From assembly GCA_034433515.1 (NCBI GenBank), contig DAOUAL010000047.1, forward strand, positions 1 through 38,905: a DNA stretch of 38,905 bases, given 5' to 3'. The stretch is from DAOTXS01 sp034433515 (lineage in GTDB: Bacteria > Chloroflexota > Anaerolineae > UBA4142). The notes beneath the pieces are model-generated. The model was not told the DNA's origin. It saw only the letters and a program-made list of their open reading frames with translations, and ran no database searches. How positions within the stretch are numbered: the first letter of the stretch is position 1; each line of letters opens with the position of its first letter. Positions 16,744 through 24,456 of the stretch are shown in pieces. Position numbers and translations under genes: made by a program.

Positions 16744-17526
16744 ATGCCCAAAGCGCGTGTGAACCATATTGACCTGTATTATCAAATTCATGGCAGTGGT
16801 CAGCCGTTGGTGTTTATTCACGGCTTGGGGTCAAGCACCCGCGATTGGGAATTGCAGGTTGCTGAATTTGCAAAGACGTTCCAGGTAATCACGTTTGACT
16901 TGCGCGGTCACGGACAATCGGACAAACCGTTGGGACCGTACAGTATGCGATTGTTTGCGTCGGACACGGCAGGGTTATTGAAAGCGCTTGGCATCGAATC
17001 GGCATACATGGTTGGCTTGTCCCTCGGCGGAGGCGTGGCGTTTCAACTTGCGATTGATGAGCCGGCGTTGGTCAAGAAACTCGTTGTGGTGAACAGTGCG
17101 CCAGAGTTGGTCGTGCGCACGTTCAAAGATCGCTGGATGGTCTGGCAACGCTTGGCTATTGTGAACTTGCTTGGCATGCGCAAGATGGGCGAAGTGTTGA
17201 GCAAACGGCTTTTCCCCAAAGCCGAACATGCCTCTTGGCGTGCCATCTTTGTCGAACGGTGGGCAGAGAATGACCCGCGTGCGTATCAGGCGGCAATGCG
17301 CGCGATGATTGGATGGAGTGTAACAGACAAACTGGGAACGATTCGGTGCCCGACATTGATTGTGACAGCAGATCAGGATTACACGCCCGTCGCGGTCAAA
17401 AAAGCCTACACCCAACTGATTCCCGGCGCGCGTCTCGTTGTGATTCCTGATTCGCATCACGCCACACCGGTGGAGCAACCGCAAAAGTTCAATGAGGTGG
17501 TGATGGAATTCTTGAAGGAGTCTTGA
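16744..17526 (+). CDS. Alpha/beta hydrolase
   Basis: A 260-residue alpha/beta hydrolase. The oxyanion-hole motif is FIHGLGSSTRDW, the nucleophile elbow GLSLGGG has Ser93, and the acid and histidine are probably in TADQDYTP and DSHHATPVEQP near the C-terminus. Many enzymes of this type are esterases, thioesterases or enol-lactonases, so the reaction is not fixed. The stop overlaps the livH start by one base, so it is translated with the transporter and may release or modify the imported acid. Confidence 0.88.
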   Translation: MPKARVNHIDLYYQIHGSGQPLVFIHGLGSSTRDWELQVAEFAKTFQVITFDLRGHGQSDKPLGPYSMRLFASDTAGLLKALGIESAYMVGLSLGGGVAFQLAIDEPALVKKLVVVNSAPELVVRTFKDRWMVWQRLAIVNLLGMRKMGEVLSKRLFPKAEHASWRAIFVERWAENDPRAYQAAMRAMIGWSVTDKLGTIRCPTLIVTADQDYTPVAVKKAYTQLIPGARLVVIPDSHHATPVEQPQKFNEVVMEFLKES

Positions 17527-18422
17527 TGAACTGGGACCTCTTCCCGCAATTTCTAGTAACCGGCTTACTCACTGGCGGAGTCTATGCGCTCATCGCGCTC
17601 GGCTTGGTACTCATCTACAAATCGTCGCGCGTCTTTAATTTTGCGCAAGGACATTTGTTGATGGTCGGCGCGTTCGTTACGTGGTGGTTCACCGACACGC
17701 TCGGCTGGAATGTGTGGCTTGCGTTCGCCGCTGCCATCATCTTTGCCGCGATCCTTGGGTTGCTCATCGAACGCATCGCGCTCCGTCCCCTCATTGGTCA
17801 ACCGATTCTGGCAACGGTGATGATGACGCTGGGTCTCGCGCAATTCTTGCAAGGCGGCACGATCATTGCCTTTGGCGCAACGCAACGTTCGATGCCGGAA
17901 ATGTTTCCACTTGCCGCGCTTATCCTCGGCGATATTCGCTTGAAGCAAAATCTCGTCTTTGCCTTTGCCATCTCGATGCTGGGCTTTTTGTTGTTCGTTC
18001 TTTTCTTTCGCTACACCCGTTGGGGTTTGGCGATGCGCGCGGCGGCGGAAGATCATCAACTTGCGCGAAGCGTGGGCTTGCGCGTGCCGCGCATCTTTGG
18101 TCTGGCGTGGGCGATTGCGAGCGTCGTAGCAACGGTTGGCGGTGTTTTGTTGGCGAGCATCAGCGGCGTGGAACTGAATCTTTCGATTATCGCGCTCAAA
18201 GCGTTTCCGGCCGTCCTCTTTGGTGGACTGGAATCTATCCCCGGCGCTATCGTGGGCGGCTTGACGGTCGGCATCATCGAAAGTTTGGTCGGCGGTTTGC
18301 CGGCAGATCCCACGCTGCGCTCGCTTCATCTTGCCGACATCGCGCCGTACGTGTTTATGCTCATCGTCTTGTGGTTTCGCCCGGATGGGTTGTTTGGGTT
18401 GAAACGGATCGAGAGAATCTAA
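17526..18422 (+). CDS. livH: Branched-chain-type ABC importer permease, LivH-like
   Basis: A 298-residue integral membrane protein starting at ATG 17526, which shares its A with the preceding TGA. It has about eight hydrophobic segments and the LivH patterns LLTGGVYALIALGLVLIYKS, NFAQGHLLMVGAFV and AFPAVLFGGLESIPGAIVGG. The last pattern is the cytoplasmic loop that contacts the ATPases. It forms the channel with LivM. Length is normal for the family. Confidence 0.93.
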   Translation: MNWDLFPQFLVTGLLTGGVYALIALGLVLIYKSSRVFNFAQGHLLMVGAFVTWWFTDTLGWNVWLAFAAAIIFAAILGLLIERIALRPLIGQPILATVMMTLGLAQFLQGGTIIAFGATQRSMPEMFPLAALILGDIRLKQNLVFAFAISMLGFLLFVLFFRYTRWGLAMRAAAEDHQLARSVGLRVPRIFGLAWAIASVVATVGGVLLASISGVELNLSIIALKAFPAVLFGGLESIPGAIVGGLTVGIIESLVGGLPADPTLRSLHLADIAPYVFMLIVLWFRPDGLFGLKRIERI

Positions 18423-18428
18423 AAAAAT

Positions 18429-18494
18429 AGTGGACAGTGGTCGGTGAGTAGTGTGTAGAAAAACTCACCACCGTCCACTGCCTACTGACCACTG
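18429..18494. repeat. Inverted array of AGTGGACAGTGG-type micro-repeats
   Basis: The livH-livM gap is almost filled by degenerate AGTGG/ACAGTGG words followed by their complements. The best-paired arms are CAGTGGTCGGTG (18435-18446) and CACCGTCCACTG (18469-18480), 11 of 12 pairing. No U-tract follows, so it is not a simple terminator. In RNA it would fold into an imperfect hairpin ahead of livM. Confidence 0.75.
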
Positions 18495-18502
18495 AGGTAT
18501 TA

Positions 18503-19558
18503 ATGGCAATTCGATTGGCTGGTGATTTCGATACGTCGTACGCGCACGATATGGCGATTATTCGCAATCGCGGTCAATGGGCGATGACGATTGCGTTCAT
18601 CATCGGGTTGTTCGCGCTTCCATTTTTCCTCGACGCGCACACTGTCGGCATTTTGAATCTCATCGGCATTAGCATCATCGCGGTGCACGGGTTGAATATT
18701 TTGCTTGGTTACACCGGGCAAATTTCGCTGGGGCAAGCCGCGTTTATGGCGGTGGGCGCGTACACGGCAGCGGTGTTGGTCAAAGCCGGGATATCGTTCT
18801 GGCTCGCCTTGCCGATTGCTGGCTTTGTCGCTGGACTAGTAGGTTTGTTGTTCGGTTTGCCGTCGCTACGCATCAAAGGGTTTTATCTGGCGATGGCAAC
18901 GCTCGCGGCACAAATGATCATCCCCTGGTTTTTCCGCAATGTTCGCACCGACATTTTTGGCGGAATGCCGGGGCTGATGATGCAACCGCCGCGCCTCGGC
19001 GAGATCGTGTTCAACTCGCAACCAACGATGTACTTTCCGATTATGCTGACCGTCGTCATTTGTACGATTGCCGCCAAGAACATCGCACGCACCCGCTTGG
19101 GGCGCGCCTTGATCGCGATCCGCGATAACGACCTTGCCGCCGAATTACTCGGGATCGAACAGTTCACGTACAAACTGCGTGCCTTCTTTTTATCGGCGTT
19201 GTATGCCGGGCTGGCGGGCGCACTCTGGGCAATGTACGCCCGCTCGATCAATCCCGAGCAATTTTCACTCTTGACCTCGGTATGGTATCTCGGCATGGTC
19301 ATTGTCGGGGGAATGGGGAGCGCACTGGGACCGATTCTGGGAACGATCTTTCTGCGTGGCTTGGAAGAAATCACGACGCAACTTGCGCCGGTCTTGAGCA
19401 AAATGTTCCCGCAATTGGAAGCCGGCTTGCTCGCCGCGTTGGGTCCCATCGTGTTTGGCGTGGCACTGATGTTGTTCCTCGTGTTTGAGCCGCGTGGGTT
19501 AGCCCATCGTTGGGAAATCCTCAAAGCCGCGTGGCGATTGCGACCCTTTGCGCATTAG
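18503..19558 (+). CDS. livM: Branched-chain-type ABC importer permease, LivM-like
   Basis: A 351-residue membrane protein with about nine or ten hydrophobic segments. GYTGQISLGQAAFMAVGAYT is the LivM hallmark near the second or third helix, and AIRDNDLAAELLGIEQFTYK followed by MVIVGGMGSALGPILGTIF marks the ATPase-coupling region. The N-terminus (first 25 residues) is soluble and unremarkable. It pairs with LivH. The ATG at 18503 directly follows the hairpin array at 18429-18494, which must contain or replace its ribosome binding site (TGAGGTAT is the best candidate). Confidence 0.93.
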   Translation: MAIRLAGDFDTSYAHDMAIIRNRGQWAMTIAFIIGLFALPFFLDAHTVGILNLIGISIIAVHGLNILLGYTGQISLGQAAFMAVGAYTAAVLVKAGISFWLALPIAGFVAGLVGLLFGLPSLRIKGFYLAMATLAAQMIIPWFFRNVRTDIFGGMPGLMMQPPRLGEIVFNSQPTMYFPIMLTVVICTIAAKNIARTRLGRALIAIRDNDLAAELLGIEQFTYKLRAFFLSALYAGLAGALWAMYARSINPEQFSLLTSVWYLGMVIVGGMGSALGPILGTIFLRGLEEITTQLAPVLSKMFPQLEAGLLAALGPIVFGVALMLFLVFEPRGLAHRWEILKAAWRLRPFAH

Positions 19559-19668
19559 AGAATTGGAGATTAGCGATGAGAAGTTGGATTATTGAAGGGG
19601 GTGATGTTGACAAAGCAAGAAAATCTGAAATCTAAAATCGAAAATCCAAGATTCCAAAGGGAGGAGAA
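19559..19668. repeat. AT-rich micro-repeats before livK
   Basis: The gap begins with AATTGGAGATTAG, the complement of the word TAATCTCCAATT found at 14815-14826, and ends with stuttering AAATCTGAAATCTAAAATCG and AAAATCC words. A TTGACA at about 19607-19612 lies inside, but no good -10 box is found 17 bases on (ATCTAA is the closest), so an internal promoter is only possible. GGGAGGAG before the GTG start is a strong ribosome binding site. Confidence 0.6.
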
Positions 19669-21057
19669 GTGAAAACAAAAATTTTTGTTTGGTTTCTGTT
19701 GATCGCGCTGGCGGTGGTTGCCTTGACGGCGTGCGCACCCGAACCCACCGCGACCCCGGTGCCACCCACCCAAGCCCCCGAACCGACCAAGCCGGCACCG
19801 ACCCAACCGCCTGCCCCAACGGCAACCCAGCCCCCGGCAGCCACCAAAGCCCCTGAACCCACTAAACCGCCTGAACCGACCAAGCCATCCATCCGCACCA
19901 AAGCCAACCCCGGTGAAAAAATCACGCTCTATCACTTGGGCGATGTGACGGGACCCCTCGCCGCCATCACCACACCGCTCGTGTCCGGCTTTAACGATGG
20001 CGCGAAATATTGGAATGGCAAAGGTGGCATTCGTGGCGCGGAAATCGTCGTTGAATGGGCGGACACCGCCAGCAAAATCGAACTGGCTATCGCCGCGTAC
20101 AATCGTTTCCGCGAAAAGAAACCGCTCTTGCTCCAGTTGTACGGTTCCGGCGAAACTGAGGCATTGAAAGAGCGTCTTGCCGAAGACAAGATTCCGGTGC
20201 TAACCGCCGGCGTGAGCGCAAAGGGATCGTATCCGCCTGGCTATGTCTTTGCCGTCGTACCAATCTACACCGATCAGTTTGGCTTGTTCCTCGATTGGTT
20301 GACCGCCAACTGGGATAAGGTCAAGCCCGCCAAAGGACAAGGACTCGACTCACCCAAGGTTGCGATTGTAACGTGGGACACCGCCTACGGTCGCGCGCTG
20401 GATACTCCCGAAGTCAAAGCCTACGCCGAGAAAAAGGGAGTCAAGATCGTAACGCAAGAATTATTTGTGGCGGGGGCGCCGGATGTAACCACGCAAATCC
20501 TCGCCGCGAAAAAAGCCGGCGCGAATGTGATTTACACCAACACCCTCGCACACGGTCCGGCACAAATTCTCAAAGATGCGGTCTCGCTCGGCGTGCGCGA
20601 TGAATTCTTGATCGCCGGTGATAACTGGGCGCTCGATCTTTCGATGCTGGCGCTCGCGGGTGCGGCGTCCGAAGGATTCTACGGCGTCTTCCCCAACTTG
20701 TGGTGGGACGATGCCGATCATCCCGGCGTCAAGATCATTCAAGGTGAGTTCACCGCGAATCAACGCAAAGCGTCGGAACGCAGTGTGGGGTATCTCCTCG
20801 CGTTCACCTTTGTGGACGCTATGAGGCAGTACATCGAAAAGACGATTGATCGCGTGGGCTTTGACGGATTGACGGGCCAAGCCGTGTACGAAACGATTCA
20901 AGCCACGCCTGAACTCAAACCGATGGAAGGCATCCAGACCTTTGACTTTAGCAAGGACAAACGTGCACCGAGTAAAGCGCGCATCGTCCAAGTGCAAAAA
21001 GGCAAGTTTGTTTATCTAACCGATTGGATGACCGCGCCGGACCTGCGACCCAAGTAG
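19669..21057 (+). CDS. livK: Liv-type substrate-binding lipoprotein
   Basis: A 462-residue protein starting at GTG 19669 behind GGGAGGAG. The N-terminus is a lipoprotein signal: KTK, a hydrophobic core and the lipobox LTAC with Cys22. Residues 23-75 are a linker of PTP/EPTKPP repeats, as in many Chloroflexota lipoproteins, which holds the domain away from the membrane. The rest is a Peripla_BP_6 fold: ITLYHLGDVTGPLAAI, FNDGAKYWNGKGGIRG (usual site of the ligand-binding region), LLQLYGSGETEAL and KVAIVTWDTAYGRAL. The binding domain reads more like the ABC carboxylate/aromatic-acid group than classical LivJ, but the ligand is unknown. Confidence 0.9.
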   Translation: MKTKIFVWFLLIALAVVALTACAPEPTATPVPPTQAPEPTKPAPTQPPAPTATQPPAATKAPEPTKPPEPTKPSIRTKANPGEKITLYHLGDVTGPLAAITTPLVSGFNDGAKYWNGKGGIRGAEIVVEWADTASKIELAIAAYNRFREKKPLLLQLYGSGETEALKERLAEDKIPVLTAGVSAKGSYPPGYVFAVVPIYTDQFGLFLDWLTANWDKVKPAKGQGLDSPKVAIVTWDTAYGRALDTPEVKAYAEKKGVKIVTQELFVAGAPDVTTQILAAKKAGANVIYTNTLAHGPAQILKDAVSLGVRDEFLIAGDNWALDLSMLALAGAASEGFYGVFPNLWWDDADHPGVKIIQGEFTANQRKASERSVGYLLAFTFVDAMRQYIEKTIDRVGFDGLTGQAVYETIQATPELKPMEGIQTFDFSKDKRAPSKARIVQVQKGKFVYLTDWMTAPDLRPK

Positions 21058-21069
21058 TCGCCCAGGCAA

Positions 21070-21117
21070 CTAGTCCAGTAGTCGAATAGTCGGCTGACTA
21101 GGAGACTACTGGACTAG
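21070..21117. repeat. TAGTC-word inverted repeat between livK and livF
   Basis: CTAGTCCAGTAGTC (21070-21083) and GACTACTGGACTAG (21104-21117) pair perfectly over 14 bases. The 20-base loop holds a smaller stem, TAGTC/GACTA. The surrounding gap repeats the words TAGTC, GACTA and CCGAC. There is no U-tract. It is the strongest of the intergenic hairpins in this operon. Confidence 0.85.
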
Positions 21118-21135
21118 CCGACCATCGGACTGACC

Positions 21136-21927
21136 ATGCTCAAGTTAAATAACATCGAAGTCGTTTACTCCGACGTGATCCTCGTCCTGCGCGGCGTGTC
21201 GCTCCAAGTGGAAGATGGACAAATTGTCGCATTGCTCGGCGCGAACGGCGCTGGCAAAACAACGACGCTCAAAGCCATTTCCGGTTTACTCCGCACCGAA
21301 CTGGGCCAGGTTACCCGTGGCTCCATTGAATTTGATGGCGAGCGCATTGATCGCTTGGGGCCCGAAGACATTGTGGAACGCGGCATCGTCCAAGTGATGG
21401 AAGGTCGCCGTTTGTTCGCGCACCTGAGCGTGGAAGAAAATCTTATCACCGGGGCACTCGTTCACGGCAACGGTAGAACTCGCTCCGATTTGGAAATGGT
21501 GTATAATTATTTTCCGCGCCTGCGCGATCTGCGGCATCGGGTGAGCGGCTACTTGTCCGGCGGCGAACAACAAATGGTCGTGATTGGACGTGCCTTGATG
21601 GCGCATCCCAAATTGATGTTGCTCGATGAACCGTCACTGGGGCTCGCGCCGCTCATCGTTCAAGAAATTTTTGAGGTCATTCAAAAAATCAATCGGCAAG
21701 AAAAAACCTCCATCTTGCTGGTTGAGCAGATTGCGCAAGCCGCGCTCGAAATTGCGGACTATGGATACGTGATGGAAACCGGGCGTATCGTTTTGGATGG
21801 TCCCGCGGCCAAGTTGCGCGATAATGAAGATATTAAGGAATTTTATCTGGGACTGACACAACTGGGTGAACGCAAGAGTTATCGCGAAGTGAAACATTAC
21901 AAACGCCGCAAACGCTGGCTGGGTTGA
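21136..21927 (+). CDS. livF: Branched-chain-type ABC importer ATPase, LivF-like
   Basis: A 263-residue ATPase. Walker A is GANGAGKTT (about residue 34), the signature is LSGGEQQMVVIGRAL, and Walker B is LMLLDEPSLGLAP, the LivF form. VQVMEGRRLFAHLSVEENL is also typical of LivF. The C-terminal tail (about 25 residues, SYREVKHYKRRKRWLG) is basic and longer than in E. coli LivF. It works with LivG on the LivHM channel. Confidence 0.93.
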   Translation: MLKLNNIEVVYSDVILVLRGVSLQVEDGQIVALLGANGAGKTTTLKAISGLLRTELGQVTRGSIEFDGERIDRLGPEDIVERGIVQVMEGRRLFAHLSVEENLITGALVHGNGRTRSDLEMVYNYFPRLRDLRHRVSGYLSGGEQQMVVIGRALMAHPKLMLLDEPSLGLAPLIVQEIFEVIQKINRQEKTSILLVEQIAQAALEIADYGYVMETGRIVLDGPAAKLRDNEDIKEFYLGLTQLGERKSYREVKHYKRRKRWLG

Positions 21928-22014
21928 AAAGGAGCCAATGTGCCAATTTCCCAATGAGCCAAAGGGAAAGACTCGTGGATTGGCTCATGGGCTCATGGGA
22001 GGATTGGCGAATTG
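21928..22014. repeat. CCAATGAGCC-word inverted micro-repeat before the KASIII-like gene
   Basis: Words such as GAGCCAATG, GCCAATTTCCCAATGAGCC and their complements TTGGCTCATGGGCTCATGGG fill the gap. CCAATGAGCCAA (21951-21962) pairs with TTGGCTCATGG (21980-21990) but for one base. The ribosome binding site of the next gene (GGGAGGA, 21997-22003) is made by the end of the array. Confidence 0.75.
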
Positions 22015-23154
22015 ATGAACGCCCACATCATCGGCTGGGGCAAATATCTGCCCCCCAAAATTGTAACCAATGTCGAACTGGCTAAATCGGCACCGATTGA
22101 TCCCGAATGGGTTCGCACACGCACCGGCATCGAAGCGCGCCATTTTGCCGAACCCCACCAAGCCAGCGCGGATATGGCGACGCGCGCGGCACGCGCCGCG
22201 CTCCAAGTGGCTGACCTCGATCCGCTTCAACTCGATCTGATCATTTGTGCCACCAATTCACCGGATTTCTTGTTCCCTGCTACGGCATGCCTCGTTCAAG
22301 ATGCGATTGGGGCAACGAACGCCGGCGCCTTTGATTTGGGGGCGGGGTGTTCCGGCTTTGTCTATGCCTTGACCGTAGCGGATCGGTTCATTCGCACGGG
22401 CGCGTACCGCAACATTTTGGTCATCGGGGTCGAAACGGTGTCGCGCATGTTGCCGATGCACGATTCGCTCTGCGCGTACTTTGGCGATGGCGCTGGCGCG
22501 CTCGTCCTCACCGCCAACGAACAACCGGGTGGCTTGATTGCGTTTATGCTCAAAGCCAATGGCGCCGGCGCCGATTTGCTCAAACTACCCGGCGGTGGCA
22601 GTCGGTATCCGCTCTCTCAAGAAGCCGTGGCGCAAGGATTGCAGTACGGGCAAATGGACGGACGCGCCGTGTATCGTTTTGGGTTACGCGCGATGACGTA
22701 CACCGCGCGTCAACTGCTCCGCGCCGCACGCTTGACGTTCGATGACATTGATCTGTACATCCCCCATCAAACCAATCAGACCTTGATTCATCAAGTCATC
22801 GAGCGCTTGCACGTGCCGCCGGAAAAAACTTTTTTCAACGTCGCGCGCTATGCCAACATTTCAACCGCCGCGATCCCGGTTTCGCTCTGCGATGCCATTG
22901 AGGCTGGACGGCTCAAGCCGGGACATCGCCTCCTCATCACCGTGTTTGGGGCGGGTTTGACTTATGCCGGGATCATTTGGCATTGGTCGCAACCCGTCAC
23001 CCCCAAGCCGATGTCAGTTACGCGGCGATTCTTCCACGCTTTGTGGGATGCGCAAGCCGCGTTCCGTTCACGCTTTTTCCGGTTGGAACATCAACTCGAT
23101 ACCCTGGTGCCAGCGGAAGAGGAAGAGCCAGAGAAAGAAGCGAGCCGTGAATGA
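22015..23154 (+). CDS. 3-oxoacyl-ACP synthase III (KASIII)-like enzyme
   Basis: A 379-residue thiolase-fold enzyme starting at ATG 22015 (in-frame TTG at 22012 is less likely). The catalytic triad is intact: Cys112 in GAGCSGFVYAL, His251 in YIPHQTNQTLI and Asn281 in NVARYANISTAAIP. It would join an acyl-CoA to malonyl-ACP or a related acceptor. About 45 extra residues follow the normal end, rich in acidic residues (PAEEEEPEKEAS), which FabH lacks. Being in a transporter operon with acyl-CoA-forming enzymes, it may not be the housekeeping FabH; a specialised condensing or acyl-transfer role is possible. Confidence 0.85.
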   Translation: MNAHIIGWGKYLPPKIVTNVELAKSAPIDPEWVRTRTGIEARHFAEPHQASADMATRAARAALQVADLDPLQLDLIICATNSPDFLFPATACLVQDAIGATNAGAFDLGAGCSGFVYALTVADRFIRTGAYRNILVIGVETVSRMLPMHDSLCAYFGDGAGALVLTANEQPGGLIAFMLKANGAGADLLKLPGGGSRYPLSQEAVAQGLQYGQMDGRAVYRFGLRAMTYTARQLLRAARLTFDDIDLYIPHQTNQTLIHQVIERLHVPPEKTFFNVARYANISTAAIPVSLCDAIEAGRLKPGHRLLITVFGAGLTYAGIIWHWSQPVTPKPMSVTRRFFHALWDAQAAFRSRFFRLEHQLDTLVPAEEEEPEKEASRE

Positions 23155-23182
23155 TTTCCTCGATTCGGAAGGAGTGAAAAAA

Positions 23183-24412
23183 ATGTCCCCCGTCAAACGA
23201 TCGCCACTCGATCAAGAACTGGCGCGTTTTGTCAAATCGGTTTACGCCACAACGCCGGCAGTCAAGAAAATTTTCGATGATACCGGGATCAAGCCAGCCA
23301 GCATCAAGCGCGCCGCTGATTTGGAGCGCGTACCGGTCACCACCAAAGATCAACTCGTCGAAATGCAAAAAGCCGCGCCCCCCTTTGCCGGCTTTCTCAA
23401 CGCCCGCGCCAAAAAACTCAAACACATTTTTCTTTCACCGGGTCCGCTTTACGAACCACACGGCGCGGAAAAAGCGTTGGTCAAAACGGCGGCGCAAGTC
23501 TTTCGCATCGCCGGCTTCCAGCGTGGCGACATTGTGTTGAACACCTTGTCGTACCATCTTGTCCCCGCCGGGCTGTTGCTCGATGCCGGCTTGCAAGCGG
23601 TTGGCGCGACGGTGGTACCAAGCGGCGTGGGCAACACCGAACTCCAAGTCAAGATGATGCTCGATTTGCGCGTCAATGGCTACGCCGGCACGCCAAGTTT
23701 TCTGATGACGATCATCAAAAAAGCGGAAGAGATGGGACTCGATTTCAAGAAGAATTTTGTGCTGACCCACACGCTCTTTACCGCCGAACCGTACCCGCCC
23801 TCATTGCGCGCCGAGTTTCACGGCAAGTACGGTTTGAAAACCCTCAACGCGTACGCCACCGCCGAACTTGGTTTTCTCGCTTACGATTGCGACGCACAAC
23901 AAGGGTTGCATTTTGCCGATGGCGTCATCGTTCAGGTGTGTGATCCGACGACCGGGTTGCACGTGAAAGCCGGCGAAGCGGGTCAGGTCGTCGTGACAAC
24001 GTTCAACGAAACGTATCCGACGATTCGGCTGGGCACCGGCGATCTGGCGGTGTATCTTGATGCGCCGTGCACGTGTGGACGCTCGACACCGCGCCTGATG
24101 CTGGTTGGTCGCGTGGGCGAGGCGGTCAAGGTGCGCGGGATGTTTGTGCATCCCAATCAACTCAAAGCGGCAGCCGCAAAATTCCCGGCAATCGCGCGGG
24201 TGCAAGGAATTGTTACGCGCCCGGACAATGTGCGCGACAGTCTCACGCTCAAGGTCGAACTCGCACAGCCGGAAGTTGAGCGAGAAAAACTGAGCCAGGA
24301 ATTGGCAGAGGCGGTGCGCGGTTTGATTCGGGTGAGTGTAGATCACGTGGAATTTGTGCCAACGCTTCCGGCGGATGCCAAGATGATTGTGGACGAAAGA
24401 AAGTGGGAATAA
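23183..24412 (+). CDS. PaaK-like AMP-dependent ligase family protein
   Basis: A 409-residue protein resembling phenylacetate-CoA ligase. ATG 23183 has a GGAAGGAG site eight bases upstream, so it is preferred to in-frame GTG 23147 inside the preceding gene. Family features: LERVPVTTKDQLVEMQKAA, LNAYATAELGFLAYDC, LGTGDLAVYLDAPCTCGRSTPRL with paired Cys, and a C-terminal ferredoxin-like part (FVHPNQLKAAAAKFP). The usual Ser/Thr/Gly-rich phosphate loop is not present; FLSPGPLYEPHG is found in its place. The protein may thus be a true ligase with a variant loop or may have another role. It is the last gene of the operon. Confidence 0.82.
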   Translation: MSPVKRSPLDQELARFVKSVYATTPAVKKIFDDTGIKPASIKRAADLERVPVTTKDQLVEMQKAAPPFAGFLNARAKKLKHIFLSPGPLYEPHGAEKALVKTAAQVFRIAGFQRGDIVLNTLSYHLVPAGLLLDAGLQAVGATVVPSGVGNTELQVKMMLDLRVNGYAGTPSFLMTIIKKAEEMGLDFKKNFVLTHTLFTAEPYPPSLRAEFHGKYGLKTLNAYATAELGFLAYDCDAQQGLHFADGVIVQVCDPTTGLHVKAGEAGQVVVTTFNETYPTIRLGTGDLAVYLDAPCTCGRSTPRLMLVGRVGEAVKVRGMFVHPNQLKAAAAKFPAIARVQGIVTRPDNVRDSLTLKVELAQPEVEREKLSQELAEAVRGLIRVSVDHVEFVPTLPADAKMIVDERKWE

Positions 24413-24445
24413 AAATGGGGCTGGGAATGAATCCTAGCCCCATTT
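24413..24445. terminator. Bidirectional rho-independent terminator between the liv operon and dnaK
   Basis: AAATGGGGCT (24413-24422) and AGCCCCATTT (24436-24445) pair over 10 bases around a 13-base loop, where GGA/TCC can extend the stem. On the minus strand the hairpin is followed by a TTTTTATT run, so it suits dnaK best; on the plus strand it is followed by ACGTTTTCC. Confidence 0.85.
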
Positions 24446-24456
24446 ACGTTTTCCTG

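Noticed and set aside
15832..16821. Long minus-strand open frame (329 codons), and a similar one at 14833-15792
   Set aside because: Both are antisense to the acyl-CoA synthetase gene, which has complete motifs; the minus frames show no family pattern.
19607..19640. Internal promoter for livK (TTGACA near 19607)
   Set aside because: The best -10 candidate at 17 bases is only ATCTAA and TAAAAT is 20 bases away, within AT-rich micro-repeats, so it is not called.
19570..19935. Gly-rich minus-strand frame (GFGGC-like repeats)
   Set aside because: It is the complement of the Pro/Thr-rich linker of the binding lipoprotein; the repeat character is inherited from that linker.
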